36,399 bases of DNA, from the IMG/VR virus record IMGVR_UViG_3300023178_000131, positions 1-36,399 of that record, one strand, 5' to 3'. The stretch's first letter is position 1. The number at the start of each line of letters is the position of its first letter. The notes beneath the pieces are model-generated. The model did not search any database, was not told the origin of the DNA, and saw only the letters and a list, made by a program, of their open reading frames with translations. The stretch is from a virus. Positions 1-8,271 of this stretch are shown one piece after another. The translations under genes and the position numbers were made by a program.

Positions 1-1162
1 TATAATCAATCTTTACTTCACCATTTACATTACGAAAGCCATACTGCCGCCATGATTTATGAAGCATCGACATTGTATTCAATGTTTGATCAATAATACG
101 ATTGTGATTTTTCTCTTCTGAATTTTTAGCAAGAGTATTTAAAGCAATCTCAAGTGACTTAGCATTGTCAGTAAAATCATACCATTCTTCAAATACATCT
201 TTCTTTACTTCAAAGTTTTCATCCTTTTTATACCAAATGTATGATTCATGATTTGCACTTCTTGCTCTGCTGGTAAATTGACGAATGATATCAGCACTCT
301 TATCTTTATCAATGTAATGTATCTGTGAAATACTTTTGTTTAAAAGATTGATGCCTTCTGTTAACATAGATGTTGTAATAATCACATCGACATCTTTGGC
401 AATGCGTTCATTCTTCAGCATCTGAATAATCTCTTCTTCATTCTTCTGATCACTATCGATCGACAATGGTCGGAATCCAAGGTCTTCAAGAGATTGTGCA
501 AGTGCTACATTCTCACTCTTATTGTTTCGATAGATCAATACCTTTTCTTTCTGTTCAACATTTCGTGTGAAGTGATTAATCATCACCTCATTCATCGTAA
601 CTTTATCACTGTTCTCAATATGAACACAAGTAACTACATCTTTCTTTCGATTCTTTTGTGAGATTTTGATATGCTCATCAACAATTAAGAAGTTACTTAG
701 ATATCTTGGCTCATATGTACTTGAAAATAAATTGACTTTTTTAAATGAACGCTGCCGTATTGCGTTTGAGATATAGTACATGACATTGCCACGATAGTTT
801 GCAGCAAGATATAAATTATGACATTCATCAAGATGAAGTTCATATTCATTCAGGTCTAGGTCTCTTTTGATCAATGATACAAGTTTATCATAGGTACAAA
901 CAATTTTAGTACCACGGTCTGGTTCAAAGTTCTGATTGTCAAGAAGATATTGAAAATTAGGATGCTTTTCTTGTTGCTGAAGAACCTGTGATGTATACGG
1001 AAAGGCAATGATTACTTTCTCAAGAAGTTTTGCCCGTTGAAACATCAATTCAGTTTTGCCAGTACCTGTTGGTGAATCAATCAGAGTACTATAGTTATCT
1101 TTACAGAACAAGAGGCTATGCGGAAGCTCACTTACAAAGGTTGTTATTTCATGTTTTTTCAC
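1..1162 (-). CDS. Superfamily-2 DNA/RNA helicase, N-terminal 387 codons (3' end outside window)
   Basis: The reverse frame is open from a GTG at 1162 to the window edge, so the C-terminus is missing. I read it codon by codon. Walker A is SPTGTGKT (residues 30-37), motif II is DECH (112-115), a motif-III-like FSST lies at 146-149, motif V TTSMLTEGI at 263-271 and motif VI RQFTSRAR at 294-301. These are the two RecA-like lobes of an SF2 ATP-dependent helicase/translocase. The GTG start is chosen because GGAG lies 8 nt upstream and the nearby ATG codons run straight into stops. It does not look like T4 UvsW. The DECH box and the divergent motif VI leave the subfamily open; an origin-binding UL9-type or other phage helicase is possible. 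A sigma70 promoter sits just upstream, so it is probably expressed early, unlike the late structural genes around it. Confidence 0.85.
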   Translation of the reverse strand, partial: MKKHEITTFVSELPHSLLFCKDNYSTLIDSPTGTGKTELMFQRAKLLEKVIIAFPYTSQVLQQQEKHPNFQYLLDNQNFEPDRGTKIVCTYDKLVSLIKRDLDLNEYELHLDECHNLYLAANYRGNVMYYISNAIRQRSFKKVNLFSSTYEPRYLSNFLIVDEHIKISQKNRKKDVVTCVHIENSDKVTMNEVMINHFTRNVEQKEKVLIYRNNKSENVALAQSLEDLGFRPLSIDSDQKNEEEIIQMLKNERIAKDVDVIITTSMLTEGINLLNKSISQIHYIDKDKSADIIRQFTSRARSANHESYIWYKKDENFEVKKDVFEEWYDFTDNAKSLEIALNTLAKNSEEKNHNRIIDQTLNTMSMLHKSWRQYGFRNVNGEVKIDY

Positions 1163-1209
1163 GTTCACTCCATATGATAAGGTTCCAGGTCAAATAAAAC
1201 ACCTATCTG

Positions 1210-1238
1210 ATTATATCATATCTAGTGTACATAGTCAA
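1210..1238 (-). promoter_or_regulatory. Sigma70-type early promoter for the helicase gene
   Basis: On the minus strand TTGACT (+ strand 1233-1238) is followed by a 17-nt spacer and then a perfect TATAAT (1210-1215), with TG one base upstream of the -10 (extended -10). Transcription should start near 1203, about 40 nt before the GTG at 1162. The site fills most of the 100-nt gap 1163-1262 between gp4 and the helicase. I see no hairpin terminator in that gap, so late gp4 transcripts could also read into the helicase. Confidence 0.8.
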
Positions 1239-1262
1239 GTAGATCTTATAAACATTCTCAAC

Positions 1263-1703
1263 TTAGATATTGATTCCCATTTTACCTAGTTCTTTCTCAG
1301 TCCAGACTACAAATTTCCAATTCTGCTTTGCACAGAATTCTTTTGCCTGTTTCCATTTTGATTGATTGATAATATATACAATCGCCTGTTGTTTATAATT
1401 TCTCACTCGCCTTGTTGGTGGTTGTGTCTCACGATATGGTTTGACCTCAACCATATATACTTCATTGTTTTTGTTCATGAAAACAAAATCTGGAAAATAT
1501 GAATGCATTTTCTTGTCAATTGGATTCATATAAGGTACAATAAGTCCTTCACTGTTCCACCACTGCACGTTTGATGATTCATCAAAAAACGCCATGATAC
1601 GTTTTTCCCAGGAACTCCGATAAATAACATTACGAGAATTGCCTTTATATTTCTCAATGTGTTTTGGTACAAACTTTCCCTGTCTATATTTTGTTCTACT
1701 CAT
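1263..1703 (-). CDS. 4: gp4-like head completion nuclease
   Basis: The 146-aa product matches T4 gp4 (about 150 aa) along its length: the start GKFVPKHIEKYKGN, then YRSSWEKR, then EVKPYRETQPP, and a C-terminal FVVWTEKELGKMG. gp4 acts on filled heads before tail joining and belongs to the TnsA/PD-(D/E)xK nuclease fold. Candidate catalytic residues are E33, D72 (in FPDF), E86 and K88 (EVK). The ATG at 1703 is the only sensible start because a TAA lies six codons upstream in frame. No clear Shine-Dalgarno is visible. It is transcribed away from the gp48-like gene, whose reading frame begins within about 65 nt; a candidate late promoter box lies at 1764-1771. Confidence 0.9.
   Translation of the reverse strand: MSRTKYRQGKFVPKHIEKYKGNSRNVIYRSSWEKRIMAFFDESSNVQWWNSEGLIVPYMNPIDKKMHSYFPDFVFMNKNNEVYMVEVKPYRETQPPTRRVRNYKQQAIVYIINQSKWKQAKEFCAKQNWKFVVWTEKELGKMGINI
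1619..1626 (+). promoter_or_regulatory. Candidate T4-type late promoter box (GATAAATA) ahead of the hub operon
   Basis: GATAAATA fits the NATAAATA form of the T4-like late -10 element. It lies inside gp4 on the opposite strand, about 90-150 nt before the possible starts of the gp48-like gene, where a plus-strand late promoter is needed. In DNA this AT-rich the 7-mer ATAAATA is expected by chance many times in 36 kb, so the support is mostly positional. Confidence 0.3.
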
Positions 1704-1763
1704 AGGTACAATTGTCAGTTACTGTTTTAACATATCCATTTAGAAGGAGAGACTTTCAAAAAA

Positions 1764-1771
1764 TATTTATG
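1764..1771 (-). promoter_or_regulatory. Candidate T4-type late promoter box (CATAAATA) ahead of gp4
   Basis: The minus strand reads CATAAATA about 61 nt upstream of the gp4 ATG, a normal distance for a late-gene leader. It overlaps the start region of the divergent gp48-like gene. The evidence is motif plus position only, with the same chance-occurrence caveat as any ATAAATA in this AT-rich DNA. Confidence 0.35.
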
Positions 1772-2692
1772 AGAATGGATATCGTGGAGAACAAAGTTGA
1801 TCCTGCAATAGGAACACCTGACGATAAAACAAAGGCATCAATATACATGCCTGCACCTAAAGGATTGCTAATTGAGAACCACTTGATCAATTGGCGAGGT
1901 AATGATTTAGGTATCTCAGGTGAGCTTGTCATGAATAGTTCTGACCGTGTTCGTGAGGCTTTCAATTCTTCAGGGACAACGGGTTTAGTTTCTGGTATTA
2001 TGTCAAGCATGGAGACTGCAGTTGGAGAAGCAAAGAAAGCAGCATCAACTTGGGTAGATAAGCAAGTCATGGAAGCATCTTCTTTTGGTATACCAATTAT
2101 TAATCAAGCATTTGGTCAAACAGCAAGATCAAATCATACACTGATGTTTGAAGGTGTTGATAAGGTTCGTGATTTTATTCTTGAATGGAGTATCTTTCCA
2201 AATAATTATTCTGATGCATGGTCAATTGAAACAATTATAGCCGTTCTACAAAAAGCAGCATTACCTAAAATTGAAAATAAAACAATTCTTGATAAAGTTC
2301 AGACTCTTGCTACTAATACATTTTCAGAAAAAGATTCAAACCGTGATGTAAAAGAAAATAAACCAGTAATGCCATCAGGTTTGTATAGCGTAACATATAA
2401 ACTACCATATAAAGTAAAGATTAAACTATTTGAAAGAAAAGATACTAGCGGTTCATATGGAAACTTAGCAACGTCAGACCTTACGGAAATCACACACCTA
2501 ACTAGTTTTCCAAAAGAACTTGTGATGAGAAACATTTATCTTGAACATGATATTTCAGGTATTCATCCACCAATGGTTCAATTTGTTGATGATAGTTCAG
2601 GTGATACGGAATATTTTCATACAAAATATAATCTTCGTGTATCATTAACAGATATTACAGTTACAACAAGCGAAGATATAAACTATAGCTAA
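1769..2692 (+). CDS. 48: gp48-like baseplate tail-tube cap protein
   Basis: The product is 307 aa from the ATG at 1769, or 326 aa from a TTG at 1712 in the same frame. I prefer 1769 over the TTG, but an AAGGAGAG at 1744-1751 is too far from either ATG (1769 or 1775) to decide, so the start is uncertain. A central segment LMFEGVDKVRDFILEWSIFP followed by NN resembles the tube-like fold shared by T4 gp48, gp54 and tail-tube gp19, where a hydrophobic F/LxW strand precedes a P-N/R turn. In T4 these proteins sit on the hub and start the tail tube. The next gene is a paralogue and T4 gene order is 48-54, so this one is called gp48; the two labels could be swapped. Confidence 0.65.
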   Translation: MRMDIVENKVDPAIGTPDDKTKASIYMPAPKGLLIENHLINWRGNDLGISGELVMNSSDRVREAFNSSGTTGLVSGIMSSMETAVGEAKKAASTWVDKQVMEASSFGIPIINQAFGQTARSNHTLMFEGVDKVRDFILEWSIFPNNYSDAWSIETIIAVLQKAALPKIENKTILDKVQTLATNTFSEKDSNRDVKENKPVMPSGLYSVTYKLPYKVKIKLFERKDTSGSYGNLATSDLTEITHLTSFPKELVMRNIYLEHDISGIHPPMVQFVDDSSGDTEYFHTKYNLRVSLTDITVTTSEDINYS

Positions 2693-2693
2693 T

Positions 2694-3593
2694 ATGGCAG
2701 AACTAACAGAGTTAAGATTTCCTTCTGATTTAGGAACAGGACGTATTAAAAATTATATTCGTTTTCAGTTTTATGAGAAAACTAAAACAAGTCCGAGTGT
2801 TACTTATGATCCAACAAGTGTAAATCTTGCAAAATATAAACGAAATAAACCTGATATATTTTTACCGATAACTACTGACCTATTTCGTGATGTATTAGGT
2901 GTTGCTTATAATGAAACGTCACTTGGTGTTCTAGGTTCTCTATTATATAATGAAGCAAAGAGAATGAATGACCTAAGTCCTGAATCAATTGAACGTGTGT
3001 TTTCAAATGCAATGTCATCGGAAGCAATTAAAAATGGTATCAAATCATATGTGAACACTCAGATAACAACATCAAGTCTTGATGCTGTTAAGGCATATGC
3101 ATATAAGAATGGCATGGCATATAATCAAAACTTAATGTTGATGTTTAATGGTACAGCATCACACTATCGATTCTTTCGTTTAAGTTGGACACTGAGACCA
3201 AATAATGTATCAGAAGCTGATACAATTCTTAAAATTGAAAAAACATTTTTGAAAAACATTTTACCAACAACAGCAAATGGTGGAATGAATAGTAAAGACC
3301 TAAAGTATGATAATCATTTTAAATATCCTTATGAAATTTGGATGACAGTTTATATCAACAATGAGCCATTTGAAAAGTTTAATATTCTACCATGTTTCGG
3401 TATTTTCTTTGATGCTTCCCATGAAGAACATCAAGAAGGTCTTGAGTTGTCTTTAATGAAAAAAGGTGATAGTCGAGTTTACTACACACAAACAATTTTA
3501 AACTTAGGTCTTCAAGAAAAAGAACAATTTACAAGAGAAAGTGTTACCTTTGCAAGAAAACCAAATCAAATAGTTGAGGATATATTCAAATGA
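2694..3593 (+). CDS. 54: gp54-like baseplate tail-tube initiator protein
   Basis: The 299-aa product (T4 gp54 is about 320 aa) starts one base after the previous stop. It carries the same signature as its upstream neighbour, here LMFNGTASHYRFFRLSWTLR then PNN (about residues 148-170), so the two are tube-related paralogues. In T4, gp54 binds the gp48 cap and nucleates tail-tube polymerisation. The N-terminal part (about 1-130) is specific to this protein. It ends in an ATGA overlap with the gp53 gene, suggesting coupled translation. The 48/54 assignment rests on order and on this shared segment. Confidence 0.65.
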   Translation: MAELTELRFPSDLGTGRIKNYIRFQFYEKTKTSPSVTYDPTSVNLAKYKRNKPDIFLPITTDLFRDVLGVAYNETSLGVLGSLLYNEAKRMNDLSPESIERVFSNAMSSEAIKNGIKSYVNTQITTSSLDAVKAYAYKNGMAYNQNLMLMFNGTASHYRFFRLSWTLRPNNVSEADTILKIEKTFLKNILPTTANGGMNSKDLKYDNHFKYPYEIWMTVYINNEPFEKFNILPCFGIFFDASHEEHQEGLELSLMKKGDSRVYYTQTILNLGLQEKEQFTRESVTFARKPNQIVEDIFK

Positions 3594-4099
3594 ATTTCTT
3601 TCGCAATTTTCCAAAAACTACTATGCGAGTTGAAAATGTAGATGTTAAATTAATTGATATTTCAATTCGTACAAAAATTATGGATTGGATTACAAAGAAT
3701 GATGAATATCTCATTAAAGAAAATTATTCGCTTGATCGTGAACAACGACCAGAACAAGCTTCAATGGAATTATATGATACAACAGATTATACTTATATCT
3801 TATTAGTATTAAATAATGTTTATGATATTTACGAAGATTGGATATGTCCATCAGAACTTCTTGATCGTTTAATCATTAAAAAACATGGATCAATTCAAAA
3901 CGCAATGAGAGAGATATACCAATGGTATGATCAGTATGGTACAGAGGTATCACCCAAGTCACCAAAAAAACATCGTAGTTTATCTTATTATGATAAACTA
4001 ATGCAGGATAATGAAAAGAAAAGAGTTATTAAAACTCTTGACTTGGCATCAACAATTCGCATACACAATGATTTTGCGCAGGTACTAAGTAAAGCATGA
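3590..4099 (+). CDS. 53: gp53-like baseplate wedge protein
   Basis: The 169-aa product matches T4 gp53 (about 196 aa) best at residues 53-84: RPE (53-55), then an ELYD..DYTYILLVLNN stretch, NNVYD (75-79) and W84, parallel to the T4 RPEELAN...LYWVLLMCNDNYD...W segment. gp53 clamps the inner wedge to the hub and promotes joining of the six wedges. The basic, Lys/Ser-rich tail (about 120-140) is shorter than in T4. It overlaps both neighbours by ATGA (3590-3593 and 4096-4099), placing it in a tightly coupled hub operon. Confidence 0.8.
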   Translation: MNFFRNFPKTTMRVENVDVKLIDISIRTKIMDWITKNDEYLIKENYSLDREQRPEQASMELYDTTDYTYILLVLNNVYDIYEDWICPSELLDRLIIKKHGSIQNAMREIYQWYDQYGTEVSPKSPKKHRSLSYYDKLMQDNEKKRVIKTLDLASTIRIHNDFAQVLSKA

Positions 4100-5652
4100 G
4101 AACAATATTTTCAAAAACAAAAAAAGAAGATTTATTTCCAGAACAAATTGGTGATTACGAATTAATCTCATTAATGCTCGAATCACCAAGAGATGATAAG
4201 GGTGAAGGTATTAAATTTAAACAATATGGTCTTGATTTTGTTTATTCAAATTTTAGTATATATGAAGATTTATATTCAAATTGTTTAACAGGCTCTGTAA
4301 CAATTGTTGATGGAAATCATTTACTTACAGATTTTCCCATCATTGGTGAAGAAACAATTGAGATTTGTTTTCGTTCAATGAATACTCCAATTTGTATATT
4401 ATTAAGAATGAGAGTTACTGGAATTTCTCCAGTTTCTAAGTTTAATGAAAATTCATATATGTATACTTTGTACTTAACGTCAAATGTTGCAATTGAAAGT
4501 GAGAAACAGAAAATATCAAAAGCATTTAATGAGGGCACTATCTCTCAAATGGTTGAATATATTTGTATAAAGTATTTGAAAATGATTGATGATTCAAAAT
4601 TAAATTATGAAAAGGAAGGTGATTTCTCATTAAAACATAAAGATAAGTATTCAAACTATTTTTCAATTGATACAGCATCAGGACATCAAGAAAAATATAT
4701 CGCACCTTATTTTTCACCATTCCGGTTGATAAATAAATTGTGCCAAAGAGCAGTTTCAACTACAGGTTCATTATTCTTTTTCTTTCAAGATATCAATAAG
4801 TTTCGTTTTGTAAGTCTTGAAGACCTATTTAAAAAACGAGAAAGTGAACATGCATATAAAAAATTATTATACATTCCCGCAGACAATATTAATCGTGATA
4901 ATCTAGGTGCTTGGAATATAGTTACGGATTATAAGGTCAAAGAAAAGTTTGATGTATTTAAAAACATGTCAAAAGGAATGTATTCTTCTCAGTATACATT
5001 TATTGATGTTGAAAAGCGTAATGTTAAGAAAAATGAATTTTATTATCAGCGTGATGCTGCCAAATTTCATCATGTAAACAATGATAAGTTTTTATTAACT
5101 ACTAATCACAGTGATATAACACATAAGATTTCAGAAGAAGATCCAACTACAGTTGCTGGTGTTGTAATGTTCCGTACGGGTGATCCTGAATCACAAGATC
5201 GTACAATACATTTTTCAGAAACATTGCAAAGAAGATTGGCAATGCAAGCAAGTATTGAGGCAATTGTTCTACAAGTAGTGCTTCCTGGAGATTCATCTGG
5301 TCAAATTACAGTTGGTGATATTGTTGAATTTGTATTTCCTAAATTAGATAAAAAAGAAGGTGATGCATATTTGAGCGGTAAATATCTTGTGACACGAATT
5401 AATCATTCTGTTGATACTGCAAAAAAATATTCATTAATTGTTGAATTAGTAACTGACACAATTTCAAATGACTATCAATTAATACCGGAAGTACCATCAA
5501 GTTCATTAGGCATCAAAGCAGTATCAAAAGAAATATTACTTGAACATGATGATGATTTAGTAATGTCTTCTGTACTATCATTGGATGCAGTTGATAATTA
5601 TCATGATGCAACTCGAAAACGTTTTCTTCAAAAAAAGACAGTAGGATATTAA
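4096..5652 (+). CDS. 27: gp27-like baseplate hub protein
   Basis: The 518-aa product has the layout of T4 gp27 (391 aa). An N-terminal beta domain contains YSNCLTGSVTIVDGNHLLTD then a GEETIEICF strand, which parallels the gp27 YGRNEGMLQFYD...GNEIIQISV region. A later domain (about 390-470) carries a barrel-like SGQITVGDIVEF and GKYLVTRINHSVD. gp27 forms the trimeric ring at the tail tip that holds the gp5 spike, and the next gene is gp5, which supports the call. The sequence is about 125 aa longer than T4, with an extra C-terminal piece (about 470-518). Similarity is remote, so homologous hub proteins of other marine myoviruses would be the best match. Confidence 0.7.
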   Translation: MRTIFSKTKKEDLFPEQIGDYELISLMLESPRDDKGEGIKFKQYGLDFVYSNFSIYEDLYSNCLTGSVTIVDGNHLLTDFPIIGEETIEICFRSMNTPICILLRMRVTGISPVSKFNENSYMYTLYLTSNVAIESEKQKISKAFNEGTISQMVEYICIKYLKMIDDSKLNYEKEGDFSLKHKDKYSNYFSIDTASGHQEKYIAPYFSPFRLINKLCQRAVSTTGSLFFFFQDINKFRFVSLEDLFKKRESEHAYKKLLYIPADNINRDNLGAWNIVTDYKVKEKFDVFKNMSKGMYSSQYTFIDVEKRNVKKNEFYYQRDAAKFHHVNNDKFLLTTNHSDITHKISEEDPTTVAGVVMFRTGDPESQDRTIHFSETLQRRLAMQASIEAIVLQVVLPGDSSGQITVGDIVEFVFPKLDKKEGDAYLSGKYLVTRINHSVDTAKKYSLIVELVTDTISNDYQLIPEVPSSSLGIKAVSKEILLEHDDDLVMSSVLSLDAVDNYHDATRKRFLQKKTVGY

Positions 5653-5653
5653 T

Positions 5654-7765
5654 ATGATTGAAACAGATTCATTATCATTTGGTAAAAATATGGTTTGGTT
5701 TGTCGGTGTGGTTGAAGACCGCATGGACCCAAACTTTCTTGGTCGTGTTCGTGTGCGTTGTTTTGGCTTTCATACTGAAGACCGTGATGAAATACCAACA
5801 GAAGCATTGCCCTGGGCTACGGTGATGCAACCAATTACTTCAGCAGCACAAACAGATGTTGGTCAATCACCTACTGGACTTGTTGATGGTTCATGGGTAG
5901 TCGGTATGTTTCTTGATGGTGAAGAAGCACAACAACCACTAATTGTTGGTTCTCTTGGTGGATACGCAAGAAAACCAGAAAAACTTAATCCTTCAGATCA
6001 TGAAGACTGGGCAGACTATGGCTTTAAAGATGTCCGTGAAGGTGTTCATCTACAAAGAAGAGGGTTTCCTCAACCACCCGTCAACGTACACCGCAATCGA
6101 GGAGATGCTCTTGGAGTAACAATTGAAGAAGATGAGTTTGTTTCAAGATATCCTAGAGTTGGTGAAGAAGATTCTTCCACCACACCTAAACTTGCTCGAG
6201 GTATCAATGATTTAACAATTCGATATGACCCAGAAGTTTCTGAAACATCAACGTTTGAACAAACAAAGGCCGCATACAAAGAGCCAATGCTATCAAAAAT
6301 GTTGAATGTTAATCGTAACATACCAACAGCAGTACCAAGTTATAAATTTGACCAACCGCAATCTCCATATAAAGCGGTGTATCCATTTAACCATGTTACT
6401 CAAACAGAATCAGGGCATATTGTTGAGTATGATGATACACCAAATGGTGAAAGAATTCATGAATATCATCGCTCTGGTACATTTCGTGAGATTTATCCAG
6501 ACGGAACACTGGTTAAACAAACTATGTCTGACCAATATGATTTTACAGAAGCACATAGTTACGAATATACAAAGGGCGCAAAGTATTCAACACACCGCCG
6601 AGGTGTTGCATTAATGGTCAATTCTGCTCGTTTAGCAGGTGAGAATTATGAAGTTAAAGTATGTGGTAGTAGTAACCATAATTTAATTGTTGAAGATGGT
6701 GATTATAATGTAAAAGTACAAACGGGTAAAATTGATATGATCGCATCTTCAATGCAACATCGTGGTATCAATGAAATCATACAAACATCTCCGCTAATTC
6801 ATACAAACGTAGGTAATCATCTTCATCGAATTCAAAATGATTATACAGGTGATGCCAGAGGTGCGTATAATATTAATGGTGGTGCTGTTGAAATTACTTC
6901 TGCAATGAATACGAATATGGCTGCTGGTGATAACTGGACATGTAGTGCAGGTCATACAATTAGTATGACTGCAGAGAATTCATTTGCCATGCTACCTTTC
7001 TATGCACCTGAACCCGTAGCCATTTCACATGTTGCTCGACATGGTCATATTGAATTAAATGCACAAGATGGTGATACTCGTATTTCGTCAAGGTCTGCTG
7101 TTGGAGGTTTGCTCGGTGTTATGGGTGATAAAGGATCATTCACAGTAACTTCACCTTTACGAACATCAATTGCTTCAATCTTTCAAATGCAACCATCTCC
7201 TGAATGGGAAACTCATATGTCTCATCCCTCGAGTTTGGTTGGACAAACTCAAACAGGATACATTTACCTTGTATCAAGATTGGGTAATATTGTTCTTGAG
7301 ACTCAAACATTTAATAGTATTAAAATTAAAGCAACTCCAGTGGGAACAGTTGAGACCTATGGTGGATATATACAAACAATCTCAACCTCTTCACATATTT
7401 TATCAAGTTCTAGGTTAAATACATATATTAAAGCCGGTATGGGTTTGTATACTAATTCGTTCATTGGTACACAAATTTATTCTGGCATGGAAGTTTTCGT
7501 TAAAGCAGCAACATCAATTGATCTACATGCTCAGTTTGCTGGATCATTCCATGTTGGTACACCAAGACAACCTGATGGTAGATTAGCTTTAGGTGATTAT
7601 ACTGCACATTCGCCCGCACTTCGAGGTGATGAGTTTATGAAAATGTTTTTAAATCATTTTCATTTGACACCACTTGGTCCAACTAGTACTGTATCAACTT
7701 CAGGAGATCCTTCTATCGTGATGGGCGTGATGAAATCATTTTGTCAAAAAACATTTGTATTTTAA
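5654..7765 (+). CDS. 5: gp5-like baseplate hub/spike protein without lysozyme domain
   Basis: Residues 15-40 read WFVGVVEDRMDP..LGRVRVR, almost identical to the OB-fold start of T4 gp5. The region around 243-285 (YPFNHVTQTESGH, EYDDTPNGER, then SGTFREIYPDG) matches the T4 segment leading into the spike. Between them T4 has a lysozyme domain (EG...DTEGY...GIGH); here only about 90 polar residues (150-240) are found and none of those motifs. The long C-terminal part (about 290-660) is beta-rich and probably forms the trimeric needle. An HFH motif (668-670) near the end resembles the HxH metal site at the tip of other phage spikes. Length is 703 aa against 575 in T4. Confidence 0.88.
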   Translation: MIETDSLSFGKNMVWFVGVVEDRMDPNFLGRVRVRCFGFHTEDRDEIPTEALPWATVMQPITSAAQTDVGQSPTGLVDGSWVVGMFLDGEEAQQPLIVGSLGGYARKPEKLNPSDHEDWADYGFKDVREGVHLQRRGFPQPPVNVHRNRGDALGVTIEEDEFVSRYPRVGEEDSSTTPKLARGINDLTIRYDPEVSETSTFEQTKAAYKEPMLSKMLNVNRNIPTAVPSYKFDQPQSPYKAVYPFNHVTQTESGHIVEYDDTPNGERIHEYHRSGTFREIYPDGTLVKQTMSDQYDFTEAHSYEYTKGAKYSTHRRGVALMVNSARLAGENYEVKVCGSSNHNLIVEDGDYNVKVQTGKIDMIASSMQHRGINEIIQTSPLIHTNVGNHLHRIQNDYTGDARGAYNINGGAVEITSAMNTNMAAGDNWTCSAGHTISMTAENSFAMLPFYAPEPVAISHVARHGHIELNAQDGDTRISSRSAVGGLLGVMGDKGSFTVTSPLRTSIASIFQMQPSPEWETHMSHPSSLVGQTQTGYIYLVSRLGNIVLETQTFNSIKIKATPVGTVETYGGYIQTISTSSHILSSSRLNTYIKAGMGLYTNSFIGTQIYSGMEVFVKAATSIDLHAQFAGSFHVGTPRQPDGRLALGDYTAHSPALRGDEFMKMFLNHFHLTPLGPTSTVSTSGDPSIVMGVMKSFCQKTFVF

Positions 7766-7767
7766 TT

Positions 7768-8259
7768 ATGGCTTTAGATTTAGGAACATTAATACCAGGA
7801 TTAATCTGGGCGTGTAAAACAATGGATCCACTTTTTCCTGGATTACAATGGGCATCAAATGTAAATGCAGCACTATGCACCTATGTAAATGGTGGTGGTA
7901 ATATTCGTTTGTGGTTTCTACAACCATATGCATTCACATGGTGGATGCCACCATTTCCAGGTTTATTAGTTGCACAAAAATCATATTCATTTTCACCATT
8001 TGAATTTGGTGTAAAAGTTGGTATTGCAATTGAAACTTCAATAAGAACAATTTATACAGCAGGTCAATTGCGGCTTGATTATATACCAGGACAATTACCA
8101 GCAAAACTTGGACCAATCTTTTCAAAAATAAATCCTTTACCCGAGATTGCTGCAATTGAAATGGCTCAAGCAATACACACATCAATGAGAACAGTATTAA
8201 TTACTGTATTAGACAACACATGGCCAACGCCAAAACCAATAACAGGACCTTTCATTTGA
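7768..8259 (+). CDS. Hypothetical 163-aa hydrophobic protein next to the spike gene
   Basis: I do not recognise this protein. The frame can be opened from a TTG at 7741 inside gp5, but the ATG at 7768, two bases after the gp5 stop, is the sensible start (163 aa). The sequence is rich in Pro, Trp and hydrophobic residues (LGTLIPGLIWACKTMDPLF, then LWFLQPYAFTWWMPPFPGLL), with an Ala/Ile-rich helix (about 125-150) and a Pro-rich end. The position right after the spike suggests a tip or hub accessory protein. I looked for a PAAR-like tip pattern and saw none. Confidence 0.7.
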   Translation: MALDLGTLIPGLIWACKTMDPLFPGLQWASNVNAALCTYVNGGGNIRLWFLQPYAFTWWMPPFPGLLVAQKSYSFSPFEFGVKVGIAIETSIRTIYTAGQLRLDYIPGQLPAKLGPIFSKINPLPEIAAIEMAQAIHTSMRTVLITVLDNTWPTPKPITGPFI

Positions 8260-8271
8260 GAGATATTTGAT

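Noticed and set aside
7741-7767. TTG start for the 163-aa protein inside gp5
   Set aside because: It would overlap gp5 by 25 nt with no ribosome site, while an ATG lies right after the gp5 stop.
7768-8259. PAAR-type spike-tip protein after gp5
   Set aside because: The position fits, but the Pro-Ala-Ala-Arg-like repeats and spaced His/Cys of that family are not visible.
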